Notes: generated by a model not told the origin, from the letters alone. 44,016 nt of DNA from an uncultured Peptococcaceae bacterium (GCA_937988745.1 CALKAR010000253.1:1-44016); one strand, 5' to 3'. Positions 24,035 to 32,676 are shown, counted from the first letter of the stretch. A program made the numbers and translations.

Positions 24035-25057
24035 TTATCTTCTCCGGGCTGAAAGAGTGGTCAAGGCAGCACGCTTTGTCAGTTCATCTAAACGTTCCAA
24101 GACCTCACCAGTACCGCGAGCGACGCAGGTAAGGGGATCCTCGGCCAGTTCAACGGGTACCAAGGTTTCCTCTTGAATCAGCTGAACCAAGCCATCCAAC
24201 AGTGACCCGCCGCCAGTAAGAACCATACCTTTGTTTACTATGTCAGCAGCTAATTCAGGCGGAGTGATCTCTAAGACGCCCTTAATGGCATCAACAATAG
24301 CGCGCAGAGGCTCTTCCAGAGAGGTATAAATCTCATCGGAAGATAGCTCAATAGTTGCAGGCAGTCCCGTAACCAGGTCTCTCCCTCGCACTTCCATAGT
24401 CTTGTCCATTCCTGGTAGAGCTGTCCCGATTGTAATCTTGATTTCTTCTGCAGTGCGATCGCCAATGGCTAGATTGTGGACGCGGCGAATGTAGCGCACG
24501 ATTGCTTCTTCAAAATCGGCGCCTCCTACCCGCAGAGATTCGGATACAACTTCACTACCGAGGGAGATTACTGCGATGTCAGTCGTGCCGCCCCCGATAT
24601 CAACTACCATGCTGCCGTGAGGAGCGGCAATGTCTAACCCACAGCCAATCGCTGCAGCAATAGGTTCAGAGATCAAATAAACATCTTTAGCACCAGACTG
24701 GATAGCTGCTTCAAGCACAGCTCGCTTCTCCACAGAAGTAACACCAGAAGGTACACAGATCACAACTCGCGGCCGGAATAAGCGGTTCCGGCCGACAGCC
24801 TTCTTAATAAACGCCTTCAAAATTTCCTCAGTAATCTGATAATCTGCAATCACACCATCACTAAGGGGCCGAATAGCTCTAATATTGCCCGGCGTCCGCC
24901 CAATCATCTCCCGAGCTTCTCTGCCGATAGCACACACCCTTTGGGTATCTATATCCATGGCCACAACGGTAGGTTCGCTGATGACAACCCCTTTGCGTCG
25001 TACATAGACCAAGATATTGGCTGTACCTAAGTCAATTCCGATGTCAAGTCCTAACAT
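24035..25057 (-). CDS. mbl: Mbl/MreB-family actin-like cell-shape protein
   Basis: MreB-family filaments guide lateral wall synthesis. The 340-residue protein starts at LGLDIGIDLGTANILVYVR and keeps the actin-fold phosphate motifs DIGIDLGTAN and VVDIGGGTTDIAVISLG, plus the adenosine motif MVLTGGGSLLDGL. An ATG at 25057 is chosen, 9 nt from GGGGG; an ATG 6 nt upstream is possible. The open frame upstream to 25195 would overlap spoIIID and is not supported. The order spoIIID-mbl-flgF-flgG is the same as spoIIID-mbl-flhO-flhP in B. subtilis, so Mbl is preferred to MreB. Confidence 0.93.
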   Translation of the reverse strand: MLGLDIGIDLGTANILVYVRRKGVVISEPTVVAMDIDTQRVCAIGREAREMIGRTPGNIRAIRPLSDGVIADYQITEEILKAFIKKAVGRNRLFRPRVVICVPSGVTSVEKRAVLEAAIQSGAKDVYLISEPIAAAIGCGLDIAAPHGSMVVDIGGGTTDIAVISLGSEVVSESLRVGGADFEEAIVRYIRRVHNLAIGDRTAEEIKITIGTALPGMDKTMEVRGRDLVTGLPATIELSSDEIYTSLEEPLRAIVDAIKGVLEITPPELAADIVNKGMVLTGGGSLLDGLVQLIQEETLVPVELAEDPLTCVARGTGEVLERLDELTKRAALTTLSARRR

Positions 25058-25097
25058 GTTCATTTGCCCCCTTAGTAGACGAATCACTTCACTAGTT

Positions 25098-25106
25098 TTC
25101 GACAAA
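25098..25106 (-). promoter_or_regulatory. Possible Spo0A box between spoIIID and mbl
   Basis: The minus strand reads TTTGTCGAA, a perfect match to the Spo0A box TTTGTCRAA, in the 85-nt gap before mbl. By chance a 9-mer like this should occur about 0.7 times in the window, so it is only suggestive. Confidence 0.3.
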
Positions 25107-25142
25107 CCTGGGGCAAATCCTGTTCTCTTTGGCATAAACTTC

Positions 25143-25403
25143 TTAGGAGGCTTCTGAGCTCTTACTGTATTTCTGCCGGGTTGCTTCTCCTCCACGAATA
25201 TGCCGTTCGGACTTATTGAGCTCGAGGACCTTCTTGACCTGCCGCGACAGTTCCTTATTGATCCGGGGCAGCCTTTCGGTCACATCCTTATGGATCGTGC
25301 TCTTACTGACACCGAATACCGAAGCTGCCTGACGTACGGTCGCATTTGTCTTTATTATATAGTGGCTGACATCCACCACCCGTTTGCGGATATAGTCCCT
25401 CAT
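25143..25403 (-). CDS. spoIIID: SpoIIID, mother-cell sporulation regulator
   Basis: SpoIIID is a small DNA-binding protein that acts in the mother cell after sigma-E. The 86-residue protein matches the family throughout: MRDYIRKRVVDVSHYIIKTN, a helix-turn-helix at about 22-43 (TVRQAASVFGVSKSTIHKDV), ERLPRINKELSRQVKKVL and RHIRGGEATRQKY. Length is typical. It follows a degenerate M23 protein (spoIIQ-like) and precedes mbl, as in Bacillus. A sigma-E-like promoter lies 30 nt upstream. It is good evidence that the organism can form spores. Confidence 0.97.
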   Translation of the reverse strand: MRDYIRKRVVDVSHYIIKTNATVRQAASVFGVSKSTIHKDVTERLPRINKELSRQVKKVLELNKSERHIRGGEATRQKYSKSSEAS

Positions 25404-25432
25404 GTTCGCTCCCCCTAGCAGCTTTTTGCTAC

Positions 25433-25460
25433 ATTTATATGCTAGGAGAAGGCGATTATG
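25433..25460 (-). promoter_or_regulatory. Sigma-E-like promoter of spoIIID
   Basis: The minus strand has GCATAAT-like sequence (CATAAT, 25455-25460), a 13-nt spacer and CATATAAAT (25433-25441). The Bacillus sigma-E consensus is about ATATT-N13/14-CATACAAT. It is placed correctly before the spoIIID ATG, and SpoIIID genes are sigma-E dependent in Bacillus. Confidence 0.6.
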
Positions 25461-25466
25461 CTTAGG

Positions 25467-26177
25467 CTACCGCAGAAAGGCTTGGGGATTTACAGGCTCG
25501 CCATTATGCGACAAGCTGAAGTGTATCGCTCCATCTGCTGCCCGGCCGATAGTTTGATTCTGCTTCACTTCTTGACCGGGCACCACTGTAAGGCCTTCAA
25601 TAGACCGATAGCGGCTCTGCCAGCCTCCGCCATGATCAATAACCAACTCGGTTTCGGTATCGCTGGAAGTCACAGATACCACCTTACCAGGCAGAACAGT
25701 CCGCACGTTATCGTCCTCTACAGCCAGTTCAACACCGGAGTTAAACCGCCAATCGTTATAAACAGGGTGCCGATACCAGCCGAACGGTGTCGAAATCTCT
25801 CCTTTAACTGGCCAAATCAAGTGATCAAATGATACTACCTCTACAGCCTCCGGACGCTGTTCGGTAGGATTAGGCAGCGACGGAGGGGGTGGTTCTACCG
25901 CGACTGGAACCGCTGGTTCCTCCAATACCCAAGGGTACGATTCCTCCAAAACGCGATGAACCTGGTCCCGCACTACAGCTGCAAGAACCTCTTCTTCAAG
26001 TAACTGAGGAGCTGTAGAAGGAGCTGGCTCCAATACAGGTAAGTTGAAATACACTCCCGCCGAAATACCAACAATCAAGGCGGCCACAGCCACCGTAGCA
26101 AAACGGAGGAAATTCCTCCAAGAAATCCTGCGCCACCAGTATCCAAAACGATTCTTATATTGTTGAAATCGCCGCAT
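25467..26177 (-). CDS. spoIIQ: SpoIIQ-like degenerate M23 (LytM) protein
   Basis: This 236-residue membrane-anchored protein has a short cytoplasmic head, one membrane helix (about 25-44, FATVAVAALIVGISAGV), a proline-rich linker and a C-terminal LytM domain (VKGEISTPFGWYRHPVYNDW onward). The zinc ligands are mostly gone: HxGxD reads NSGVE, and the HxH motif reads AIH. It therefore should not cut peptidoglycan. Degenerate LytM is known for SpoIIQ, which links forespore and mother-cell membranes during engulfment, and the gene is next to spoIIID as in Bacillus. The ATG at 26177 has GAGGTGGT 6 nt upstream. A sigma-F-like promoter precedes it. Confidence 0.85.
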   Translation of the reverse strand: MRRFQQYKNRFGYWWRRISWRNFLRFATVAVAALIVGISAGVYFNLPVLEPAPSTAPQLLEEEVLAAVVRDQVHRVLEESYPWVLEEPAVPVAVEPPPPSLPNPTEQRPEAVEVVSFDHLIWPVKGEISTPFGWYRHPVYNDWRFNSGVELAVEDDNVRTVLPGKVVSVTSSDTETELVIDHGGGWQSRYRSIEGLTVVPGQEVKQNQTIGRAADGAIHFSLSHNGEPVNPQAFLR

Positions 26178-26196
26178 ACGGTCACCACCTCGGTGA

Positions 26197-26226
26197 TAGT
26201 ATGCACCCATATAATGCCCAATATGC
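26197..26226 (-). promoter_or_regulatory. Sigma-F-like promoter of spoIIQ
   Basis: The minus strand has GCATA (26222-26226), a 15-nt spacer and GTGCATACTA (26197-26206). The Bacillus sigma-F pattern is GYWTA-N15-GGNNANANTA. Nine of ten -10 positions fit. It lies after the atpC terminator and just before the spoIIQ ribosome site, so the 5' UTR would be short. Confidence 0.55.
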
Positions 26227-26260
26227 AAAAGAGAGGAAGGACTCAGCCTTCCTCTCTTTA
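26227..26260 (-). terminator. Rho-independent terminator after atpC
   Basis: On the minus strand a 12-bp stem (AAGAGAGGAAGG with CCTTCCTCTCTT, 6-nt loop) overlaps the atpC stop codon and runs into TTTT. It separates the F1 genes from spoIIQ. Confidence 0.9.
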
Positions 26261-26674
26261 TTTCTTATTGCGGTTGTTGTTTGCCACCCGGATGCGCACT
26301 AGGGCTTTCTTTAGTGCAATTTCGGCTCTCATGAAGTCGATGTCCGCTTCTTTTTGAGCTAGCCTCCGCTCTGCCCGCTCTTTAGCAGCTTCGGCACGCT
26401 CAACATCGATCTCCTCAGCCCGCTCAGCAGTGTATCCCATTACGGTTAAGGTCTTGCCATTCATTTCGGCGAAGCCGCCCCCCAAAGCAATCTGCTCGCG
26501 CTCACCTTCACGTGGGCCGAATTCCACGACCCCGATATCTAAAGCGGCGGCAATGGGAGCGTGATTGGCCAGAATTCCAAACTGACCACCCTTACCTGGC
26601 AGTGAAACATACTCCACATCCTGCTGCACCACGATGCGCTCCGGAGTCACCACCTCAAACCGAAAGCTGGCCAT
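26258..26674 (-). CDS. atpC: AtpC, F1 ATP synthase epsilon subunit
   Basis: Epsilon sits in the F1 central stalk and inhibits hydrolysis. The 138-residue protein begins FRFEVVTPERIVVQQDVEYV, with SLPGKGGQFGILANHAP and GGGFAEMNGKTLTVMG forming the N-terminal beta-sandwich and a two-helix C-terminal domain (about 85-130) rich in A, E and R. Length is normal. Its ATG shares a base with the atpD stop (TAATG). A strong terminator overlaps its stop codon, closing the ATP synthase unit. Confidence 0.96.
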   Translation of the reverse strand: MASFRFEVVTPERIVVQQDVEYVSLPGKGGQFGILANHAPIAAALDIGVVEFGPREGEREQIALGGGFAEMNGKTLTVMGYTAERAEEIDVERAEAAKERAERRLAQKEADIDFMRAEIALKKALVRIRVANNNRNKK

Positions 26675-28092
26675 TAGACATTCTCCTTCGCGATGGCTTT
26701 GGCTTTTTCTACAGCCTCGTCGATGGTTCCTACCATGTAAAACGCGTTCTCCGGTAGGTGGTCGTGCTTGCCTTCTAAGATCTCCTTGAAGCCTCTGATG
26801 GTTTCTTTCAAAGGCACATAGCGCCCTGGCTGGCCGGTAAAGGCTTCGGCCACAAACATGGGCTGCGAGAGGAATCTCTCTAAGCGCCGAGCACGAGCTA
26901 CGGTAATCTTGTCTTCTTCAGACAGTTCGTCCATACCGAGAATGGCGATAATATCCTGCAGCTCAGCATAACGCTGCAGTACCTGCTGAACACCTCGAGC
27001 TACCCGATAATGCTCCTCACCGACAATATCAGGGCTGAGGATGCGAGACGTAGATGCCAGGGGGTCTACCGCTGGATAGATTCCCTTTTCAGCGATTCGC
27101 CGCTCCAAGTTAGTAGTAGCATCTAGATGCGCAAAGGTCGTGGCTGGAGCCGGGTCAGTGTAGTCGTCGGCTGGTACATAAATAGCCTGAATCGACGTAA
27201 TTGAGCCCTGCTTTGTAGTCGTAATCCGTTCCTGGAGCTGACCCATCTCTGTCGCCAAAGTCGGCTGATAACCAGCTGCTGAAGGCATGCGGCCCAGCAA
27301 AGCTGAAACCTCTGAACCAGCCTGAGTAAAACGGAAGATGTTGTCAATAAACAGAAGCACGTCTTGACGCATGACATCGCGGAAATACTCGGCGATAGTA
27401 AGCGCAGTCAAGCCCACCCGGAGACGGGCACCAGGAGGTTCGTTCATCTGACCAAATACCATGGCAGTCTTATCAATAACGCCAGATTCACTCATCTCGG
27501 TATACAGCTCATTACCTTCTCTGGTCCGCTCGCCCACTCCGGCGAAAACTGAGAAACCGCCGTGTTCTTGAGCGATGTTGCGGATAAGCTCCATAATAAG
27601 TACGGTCTTGCCTACACCGGCACCACCAAAGAGCCCAATTTTTCCACCCCGGGCGTAGGGAGCCAGCAGGTCAACGACCTTGATTCCTGTTTCTAGAATA
27701 GTAGTAGCAGGCTCGACCTCGTCGACAGCAGGAGCCGGGCGGTGAATAGCCCGATGCTCTTCAGCCTTAACTGGACCAGCCTCGTCGATCGGTTCGCCCA
27801 ATACATTCATAACCCTGCCCAATGTACCCGGGCCGACTGGGACAGAAATGGGCTGGCCGAGGTCAACCGCCTCCATGCCGCGCTGCAGTCCATCTGTCGA
27901 AGCCATTGCAATGCAGCGCACCACGTTGTTGCCAAGATGCTGGGCGGCTTCTAGTGTAAGATTTATTCTGCCATGCTGCCCTTCTGTATCGATCTTAATA
28001 GCATTCAGGAGATCGGGCAGTCTATCTGGTTCAAATTCTACGTCCACAACGGGTCCAATTACTTGGACAACTCGTCCTACATTTGCACTCAT
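26674..28092 (-). CDS. atpD: AtpD, F1 ATP synthase beta subunit (catalytic)
   Basis: Beta carries the catalytic nucleotide sites. The 472-residue protein has Walker A GGAGVGKTVL, GVGERTREGNELY, Walker B VLLFIDNIFRFTQAG and the DELSEED-type motif GMDELSEEDK. The segment VYVPADDYTDPAPATTF is also characteristic. Length is typical and nothing is missing. It lies 15 nt after atpG and is coupled to atpC. It is one of four F1 genes present here without any Fo gene. Confidence 0.98.
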   Translation of the reverse strand: MSANVGRVVQVIGPVVDVEFEPDRLPDLLNAIKIDTEGQHGRINLTLEAAQHLGNNVVRCIAMASTDGLQRGMEAVDLGQPISVPVGPGTLGRVMNVLGEPIDEAGPVKAEEHRAIHRPAPAVDEVEPATTILETGIKVVDLLAPYARGGKIGLFGGAGVGKTVLIMELIRNIAQEHGGFSVFAGVGERTREGNELYTEMSESGVIDKTAMVFGQMNEPPGARLRVGLTALTIAEYFRDVMRQDVLLFIDNIFRFTQAGSEVSALLGRMPSAAGYQPTLATEMGQLQERITTTKQGSITSIQAIYVPADDYTDPAPATTFAHLDATTNLERRIAEKGIYPAVDPLASTSRILSPDIVGEEHYRVARGVQQVLQRYAELQDIIAILGMDELSEEDKITVARARRLERFLSQPMFVAEAFTGQPGRYVPLKETIRGFKEILEGKHDHLPENAFYMVGTIDEAVEKAKAIAKENV

Positions 28093-28107
28093 TCATATCC
28101 CCCTCAT

Positions 28108-28992
28108 TTAACGCGATTCAAGGGCATCTGCACCGCCCACAATCTCTGCGATTTCCTTAGTAATTTGTGCCTGACGAGCACGGTTATATGATAAAGTCAG
28201 CTCTCTAATCAGTTCCGATGCATTATCACTAGCGTTGCGCATCGCTGTCATACGTGCACCAAATTCGCTGGCCTTCGATTCCATCAAAGATTGATATATA
28301 GCTCCATCAATAAACAGCGGAACAACCGAATCTAACACCTCTGCCAGCGATGGTTCATAGAAATACACCGCATCGAAGCTCTTGTCGCTGCTCTCATAAT
28401 CTGCGGTATAAGCCTGCGTAATCGGCAGAATAGGCCGTATCTCTACCCGATGAACCACAGTGTTTATAAACTTGGTATAAAGAATGCTTGCTTTATCAAA
28501 GAGATCATGTACATAGAAATCATAGATGACTTGACCGATCTGATGGGCATGCCCTGTGGTCAAATCGTCGCCCAAATGGACGAACTCAGCGAGAATATCG
28601 TAATTCCGCCGACGGAAATAGTCGCGCGCCTTCCGTCCGACCACAATCAGCTGGGTTTGAGGGTTATGAGTCAGAAACTCCGAAGCCCTCCGCAAAACGT
28701 TAGCATTGTAACCGCCTGCTAAACCCTTATCAGATGTGATAACAACTAAGCAGTGGCGGTCTCCCTCGCGGCTTGTGGCGATGGGCGGAAGTTCTTCGCC
28801 TACCCGCTCCGCGGCGGCCAAAGCTCTGGACAGCGACACCTGAAGCCTAGCAAAGAAGGGGCGCGTGGCTTGTGCGTTAGTCTGAGCCTGCCGCAGCTTG
28901 GAAGCAGCGATCATTTCCATGGCTTTTGTTATCTGCTGAATACTGCCGATTGTGTTCATGCGCCGCTTAATTTCTCGGCTGGATTGTGCCAC
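28108..28992 (-). CDS. atpG: AtpG, F1 ATP synthase gamma subunit
   Basis: Gamma is the rotating shaft of F1. The 294-residue protein begins with REIKRRMNTIGSIQQITKAM and EMIAASKLRQAQ, and ends with ARMTAMRNASDNASELIREL followed by LSYNRARQAQITKEI, both family hallmarks. The central VVITSDKGLAGGYNANVLR is also conserved. The start is a GTG at 28992 with GGGGGTGG upstream. It lies between atpA and atpD in the normal order. Confidence 0.97.
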   Translation of the reverse strand: MAQSSREIKRRMNTIGSIQQITKAMEMIAASKLRQAQTNAQATRPFFARLQVSLSRALAAAERVGEELPPIATSREGDRHCLVVITSDKGLAGGYNANVLRRASEFLTHNPQTQLIVVGRKARDYFRRRNYDILAEFVHLGDDLTTGHAHQIGQVIYDFYVHDLFDKASILYTKFINTVVHRVEIRPILPITQAYTADYESSDKSFDAVYFYEPSLAEVLDSVVPLFIDGAIYQSLMESKASEFGARMTAMRNASDNASELIRELTLSYNRARQAQITKEIAEIVGGADALESR

Positions 28993-29003
28993 TCTGCCAC
29001 CCC

Positions 29004-30512
29004 CTATTTAACAAAGGAACGCTTAAATGTCTTAATTGCATCTTCTAGTTCTGCCCTGATTTCATCGGTAATTTCTTTCTTCTCGTCTAGTTCAGAAAGA
29101 ATGTGAGCTCTTTCCCGTCGAATATAGGCCAAGAATTCCTTCTCGAATTTGAGCACATCGTCCACAGAAATATCGTCGAGATGGCCGTTTGTAGCTGTAT
29201 AGATTGAAACTACCTGCTCGGGCACTGGCATGGGTTTGTACTGTTCTTGTTTGAGGATTTCAACCATGCGTTCACCCCGAGCCAAGCGTGCCTGAGTTGC
29301 TCGATCAAGGTCAGCACCAAACTGGGCAAATGCAGCCAACTCACGGTACTGTGATAGGTCTAGACGGAGCATACCTGCTACCTGACGCATAGCCTTCACT
29401 TGAGCTGCGCCACCAACACGAGATACGGAACGTCCCACACTGATAGCTGGCCTGACGCCCGCGTAGAACAAGTCCGACTCCAAGAAGATCTGTCCGTCTG
29501 TAATCGAGATAACGTTAGTAGGAATGTAAGCGGAAATGTCTCCAGCTTGAGTCTCAATGATTGGCAGAGCAGTCATGGAGCCGCCGCCTAATTCATCATT
29601 GAGTTTAGCCGCCCGCTCGAGGAGACGAGAATGAATGTAAAACACGTCACCCGGAAAAGCTTCCCGACCGGGAGGTCGTCTCAGCAACAGCGACATCTCT
29701 CGGTAAGCTGTGGCATGTTTACTTAGATCATCGTAAACAATCAAGACATCCTTGCCGCTGTACATAAACTCTTCGGCCATAGCTGCCCCTGCATAAGGTG
29801 CTATGTAAAGCAGAGGTGCAGGCTCACTCGCAGTAGCCGAAACCACGATGCTGTACTTCATTGCACCATGTTTTTCCAAAGTGTCAATCACACCTGCTAC
29901 TGTAGAAGCCTTTTGGCCGATAGCAACGTAGATACAGATAACATCTTGATCATGCTGATTCAAAATAGTATCGATAGCGATGGCTGTCTTACCAGTCTGC
30001 CGGTCTCCGATAATGAGCTCACGCTGCCCCCGACCTATAGGGATCATCGAGTCAACAGCTTTGAGACCTGTCTGCAGCGGCTGCGAAACAGCCTGCCGGT
30101 CCACAACACCTGGAGCTTGAGATTCAATCGGTCTAAATTTCTTGGCACCGATCGGCCCCTTACCGTCCAGCGGCTGACCTAACGGATTAACTACCCGTCC
30201 AATCAGCTCTTCACCTACGGGAACCTCTACGATGCGTCCGGTGCGCTTGACCGTGTCACCTTCCTTAATGTGTTCATAGGGACCAAGGATAACGGCACCA
30301 AGGTTATCATGCTCTAAGTTGAGGACCATGCCATAGGTATTACCAGGGAACTCCAACAGCTCACCGGCCATGGCTTCCTGCAGGCCATATACCCGCGCAA
30401 TTCCATCGCCTACTGTTAATACTGTACCTTCTGCTTCGACTTTTAGATCTGAATCCAATTCCTCAATTTGACGACGCAGAATCGCCACAATCTCATCAGG
30501 TCTCATTGTCAT
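29004..30512 (-). CDS. atpA: AtpA, F1 ATP synthase alpha subunit
   Basis: Alpha forms the F1 hexamer with beta. The 502-residue protein starts at the ATG at 30512, with GGAGG 7 nt upstream; an upstream open frame reaches 30629 but runs into mnaA. Motifs include RPDEIVAILRRQIEEL, P-loop GDRQTGKTAIAIDTI, VYDDLSKHATAYREMSLLLR and SVGRSVSRVGGAAQVKAMR. Length is typical. Normally atpH and the Fo genes (atpB, E, F) stand upstream. Here mnaA ends only 13 nt before the atpA start, so this operon begins at the alpha gene or is read from mnaA. Confidence 0.98.
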   Translation of the reverse strand: MTMRPDEIVAILRRQIEELDSDLKVEAEGTVLTVGDGIARVYGLQEAMAGELLEFPGNTYGMVLNLEHDNLGAVILGPYEHIKEGDTVKRTGRIVEVPVGEELIGRVVNPLGQPLDGKGPIGAKKFRPIESQAPGVVDRQAVSQPLQTGLKAVDSMIPIGRGQRELIIGDRQTGKTAIAIDTILNQHDQDVICIYVAIGQKASTVAGVIDTLEKHGAMKYSIVVSATASEPAPLLYIAPYAGAAMAEEFMYSGKDVLIVYDDLSKHATAYREMSLLLRRPPGREAFPGDVFYIHSRLLERAAKLNDELGGGSMTALPIIETQAGDISAYIPTNVISITDGQIFLESDLFYAGVRPAISVGRSVSRVGGAAQVKAMRQVAGMLRLDLSQYRELAAFAQFGADLDRATQARLARGERMVEILKQEQYKPMPVPEQVVSIYTATNGHLDDISVDDVLKFEKEFLAYIRRERAHILSELDEKKEITDEIRAELEDAIKTFKRSFVK

Positions 30513-30525
30513 GCTTGTTCCTCCG

Positions 30526-31641
30526 TTATACCGAATATTTCTGCTCAAGAACGCTGCATATTCTATGAGCTGCCCGGCCATCACCATAGGGATTAGGCGC
30601 CTGGGCCATTTTACTATAAAGCTGAGCATCTGTTAAAAGCTCAGAAACACTTTCATAGATATTGGTTGGCGAGGTCCCTACAACTCGGCAGGTTCCTGCG
30701 GCTACCCCTTCTGGACGCTCTGTCTGCTCACGCAGCACCAAGACAGGCACATTCAGCGCAGGTGCCTCCTCTTGAAGGCCGCCAGAATCGGTCAGGAGCA
30801 GCTTCGCCCTCTGCATAAGATTTGCAAATTCCCGATAATCGGGAGCATCAATCAAGTGAATTCGGTCGTGTCCCGCCAGCGTGTCGAAAAAGACCTTCTG
30901 CAGTGCAGGATTGCGGTGCATGGCCACCACAATCTGGCAATCATGGTCCTCTACAACCTTCTTCAAAGCCCGGCAGATTCCTACTAAGGGCTGTCCCCAG
31001 TTCTCCCGCCGGTGCACTGTCACAACGATTACAGGGCGGGAAAAATCGAGTTCGGCTAATGTGGGGTTATTGAATTTGTAGTCTCTTTCGACCACACTCA
31101 ACAGTGCATCTATGACCGTATTGCCTGTTACATAGATCTCCGCCGTTCCTCCCACCTCACAGCGCAGATTTGCGGCAGCCTGCTCGGTCGGAGCAAAATG
31201 AAGCTCGGCGAGAACGTCTATCAACCTGCGGTTAGCTTCCTCAGGAAATGGGTTGTACAGATCGGCGGTACGCAATCCGGCTTCCACGTGGGCTACCGGC
31301 ACTCCTGCATAAAAGGCAGCCAAGGCCGCTGCAAAGGCAGTAGTCGTATCACCGTGTACTAAAACTAAATCAGGAAGCCATTCAGCAAAAATGCGGCCCA
31401 TTCCGTAGAGAACTCGGGAAGTAATGTCGGTCAACGTCTGTCCATGGGCCATGATATTTAGGTCATAATCGGCCTTGATCTGAAACACATCCAACACCTG
31501 GTCCAGCATTTCACGATGCTGACCTGTGCTGATCACCCGCACATCCCACCCGGGCTTATCCTGCATGTTCTTTATGACAGGCGCCATCTTGATGGCTTCT
31601 GGACGAGTTCCAAAGACAACTGCAAATTTAGGCATTATCAT
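30526..31641 (-). CDS. mnaA: UDP-GlcNAc 2-epimerase (non-hydrolysing)
   Basis: MnaA/WecB interconverts UDP-GlcNAc and UDP-ManNAc for wall or surface polymers. The 371-residue protein begins PKFAVVFGTRPEAIKMAPVI and has STGQHREMLDQVLDVF, VLVHGDTTTAFAAALAAFY, HVEAGLRTADLYNPFPEE, VTVHRRENWG, LTDSGGLQEEAP and VLREQTERPEGVAAGT, all typical. The first ATG overlaps the stop of the TagO-like gene (ATGA); the ATG 6 nt later has better GGAG spacing. In B. subtilis mnaA also precedes the atp operon. With the TagO-like gene it may serve surface-polymer synthesis. Confidence 0.96.
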   Translation of the reverse strand: MIMPKFAVVFGTRPEAIKMAPVIKNMQDKPGWDVRVISTGQHREMLDQVLDVFQIKADYDLNIMAHGQTLTDITSRVLYGMGRIFAEWLPDLVLVHGDTTTAFAAALAAFYAGVPVAHVEAGLRTADLYNPFPEEANRRLIDVLAELHFAPTEQAAANLRCEVGGTAEIYVTGNTVIDALLSVVERDYKFNNPTLAELDFSRPVIVVTVHRRENWGQPLVGICRALKKVVEDHDCQIVVAMHRNPALQKVFFDTLAGHDRIHLIDAPDYREFANLMQRAKLLLTDSGGLQEEAPALNVPVLVLREQTERPEGVAAGTCRVVGTSPTNIYESVSELLTDAQLYSKMAQAPNPYGDGRAAHRICSVLEQKYSV

Positions 31642-32675
31642 AATCTCCGCTCGTACTTAAACTTAGATGATGGAACTTGAATCATCCCAACCCGCGCTGA
31701 ACCATACAAGAAAGCTGCCCCCACTAATGGTACTAAAATAAAGGCCGCCCAAGCGTACCGCGCGGTAAAGAGCGCTGCACACGCTGATACACTGGATAAG
31801 AAATATGCTACAAGAACCACCTGGCGCTGAGTAAGCCCAAGCTTCAGCATGCGATGGTGGAAATGATCTTGATCTGCTTGGTAAAATGGAACTCCATTCT
31901 GGGTTCGGCGCACAATGGCACAGACAGTATCAACAATGGGAAGGGCGAAGATGAGGATTGGAACAGAAAGACCAATGGTGGCCGCCCCTTTCAACGCACC
32001 TTCTGTTGAAATAAGGGCTAGTAAGAAACCAAGGAGCATGGCACCCGAATCGCCCAAGAACAGCTTGGCTGGATTGAAGTTGAAAGGCAAGAAACCTGCA
32101 CTCACTCCAATCAAGACTGCAGAGAGTACCGCCGCTTCAGAGCGGCCCAAATCCCACGCCAAACTCAAGAGCGTCAGGGCAGCTATTAAAGTAATGCCTA
32201 CAGCGAGGCCATCTAGGCCATCAATAAAATTCATCAGATTAATGAGGGCCAAGAACCAGAAGATCGTAACGGGAATCGACAGCCAGCCTAAATAAAACAT
32301 ACCGCCAAAAGGATTGCTTACAAATTCTATCCGGCTGCCCCACGTCACATAAATTAAGACTCCAAGAAGCTGACCAAGAAACTTCCATGAAGCCTTTAGA
32401 CCTACTCGATCATCAATCAGGCCAATGACCAAGATCACTGCAGCAGCTGCTAAAGTTGGGAACATCTCGGTTACTCCAGCAAAGAGCGCCGCCACAGCAA
32501 AACCGGCAAACACAGCAAGCCCGCCTCCAGTCGGCATAGGCACCTTGTTGATCCGCCGTGGATTTGGCTGGTCAACTAGGCCAAGCTTCGGAGCCAGGCG
32601 TTTAATAAGGGGGGTAACTGCAAAGGTTACTCCAAATGCTATCAGAAACGGAAGCAAAAGATGGGATGGTGTCAT
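31638..32675 (-). CDS. TagO/WecA-like UDP-GlcNAc:undecaprenyl-P transferase
   Basis: This 345-residue, many-helix membrane protein belongs to the MraY/WecA/TagO family, which moves GlcNAc-1-P (or a relative) to undecaprenyl phosphate. Motifs are GLIDDRVGLKASWKF, INLMNFIDGLDGLA, FNPAKLFLGDSGAMLLGF and DQDHFHHRMLKLGLTQRQ. The HFHHR motif places it with WecA/TagO rather than MraY. Its downstream partner mnaA makes UDP-ManNAc, the second sugar in both teichoic-acid linkage and enterobacterial antigen pathways. In a diderm the product could be a wall polymer, capsule or O-antigen-like chain; no later genes are nearby to choose. Confidence 0.93.
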   Translation of the reverse strand: MTPSHLLLPFLIAFGVTFAVTPLIKRLAPKLGLVDQPNPRRINKVPMPTGGGLAVFAGFAVAALFAGVTEMFPTLAAAAVILVIGLIDDRVGLKASWKFLGQLLGVLIYVTWGSRIEFVSNPFGGMFYLGWLSIPVTIFWFLALINLMNFIDGLDGLAVGITLIAALTLLSLAWDLGRSEAAVLSAVLIGVSAGFLPFNFNPAKLFLGDSGAMLLGFLLALISTEGALKGAATIGLSVPILIFALPIVDTVCAIVRRTQNGVPFYQADQDHFHHRMLKLGLTQRQVVLVAYFLSSVSACAALFTARYAWAAFILVPLVGAAFLYGSARVGMIQVPSSKFKYERRL

Positions 32676-32676
32676 G

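Noticed and set aside
25058..25195. An N-terminal extension of Mbl
   Set aside because: It overlaps spoIIID, does not resemble MreB family N-termini, and the start at 25057 (or 25063) has a G-rich ribosome site.
30513..30629. An N-terminal extension of AtpA
   Set aside because: It lies within mnaA, and GGAGG precedes the normal start at 30512.
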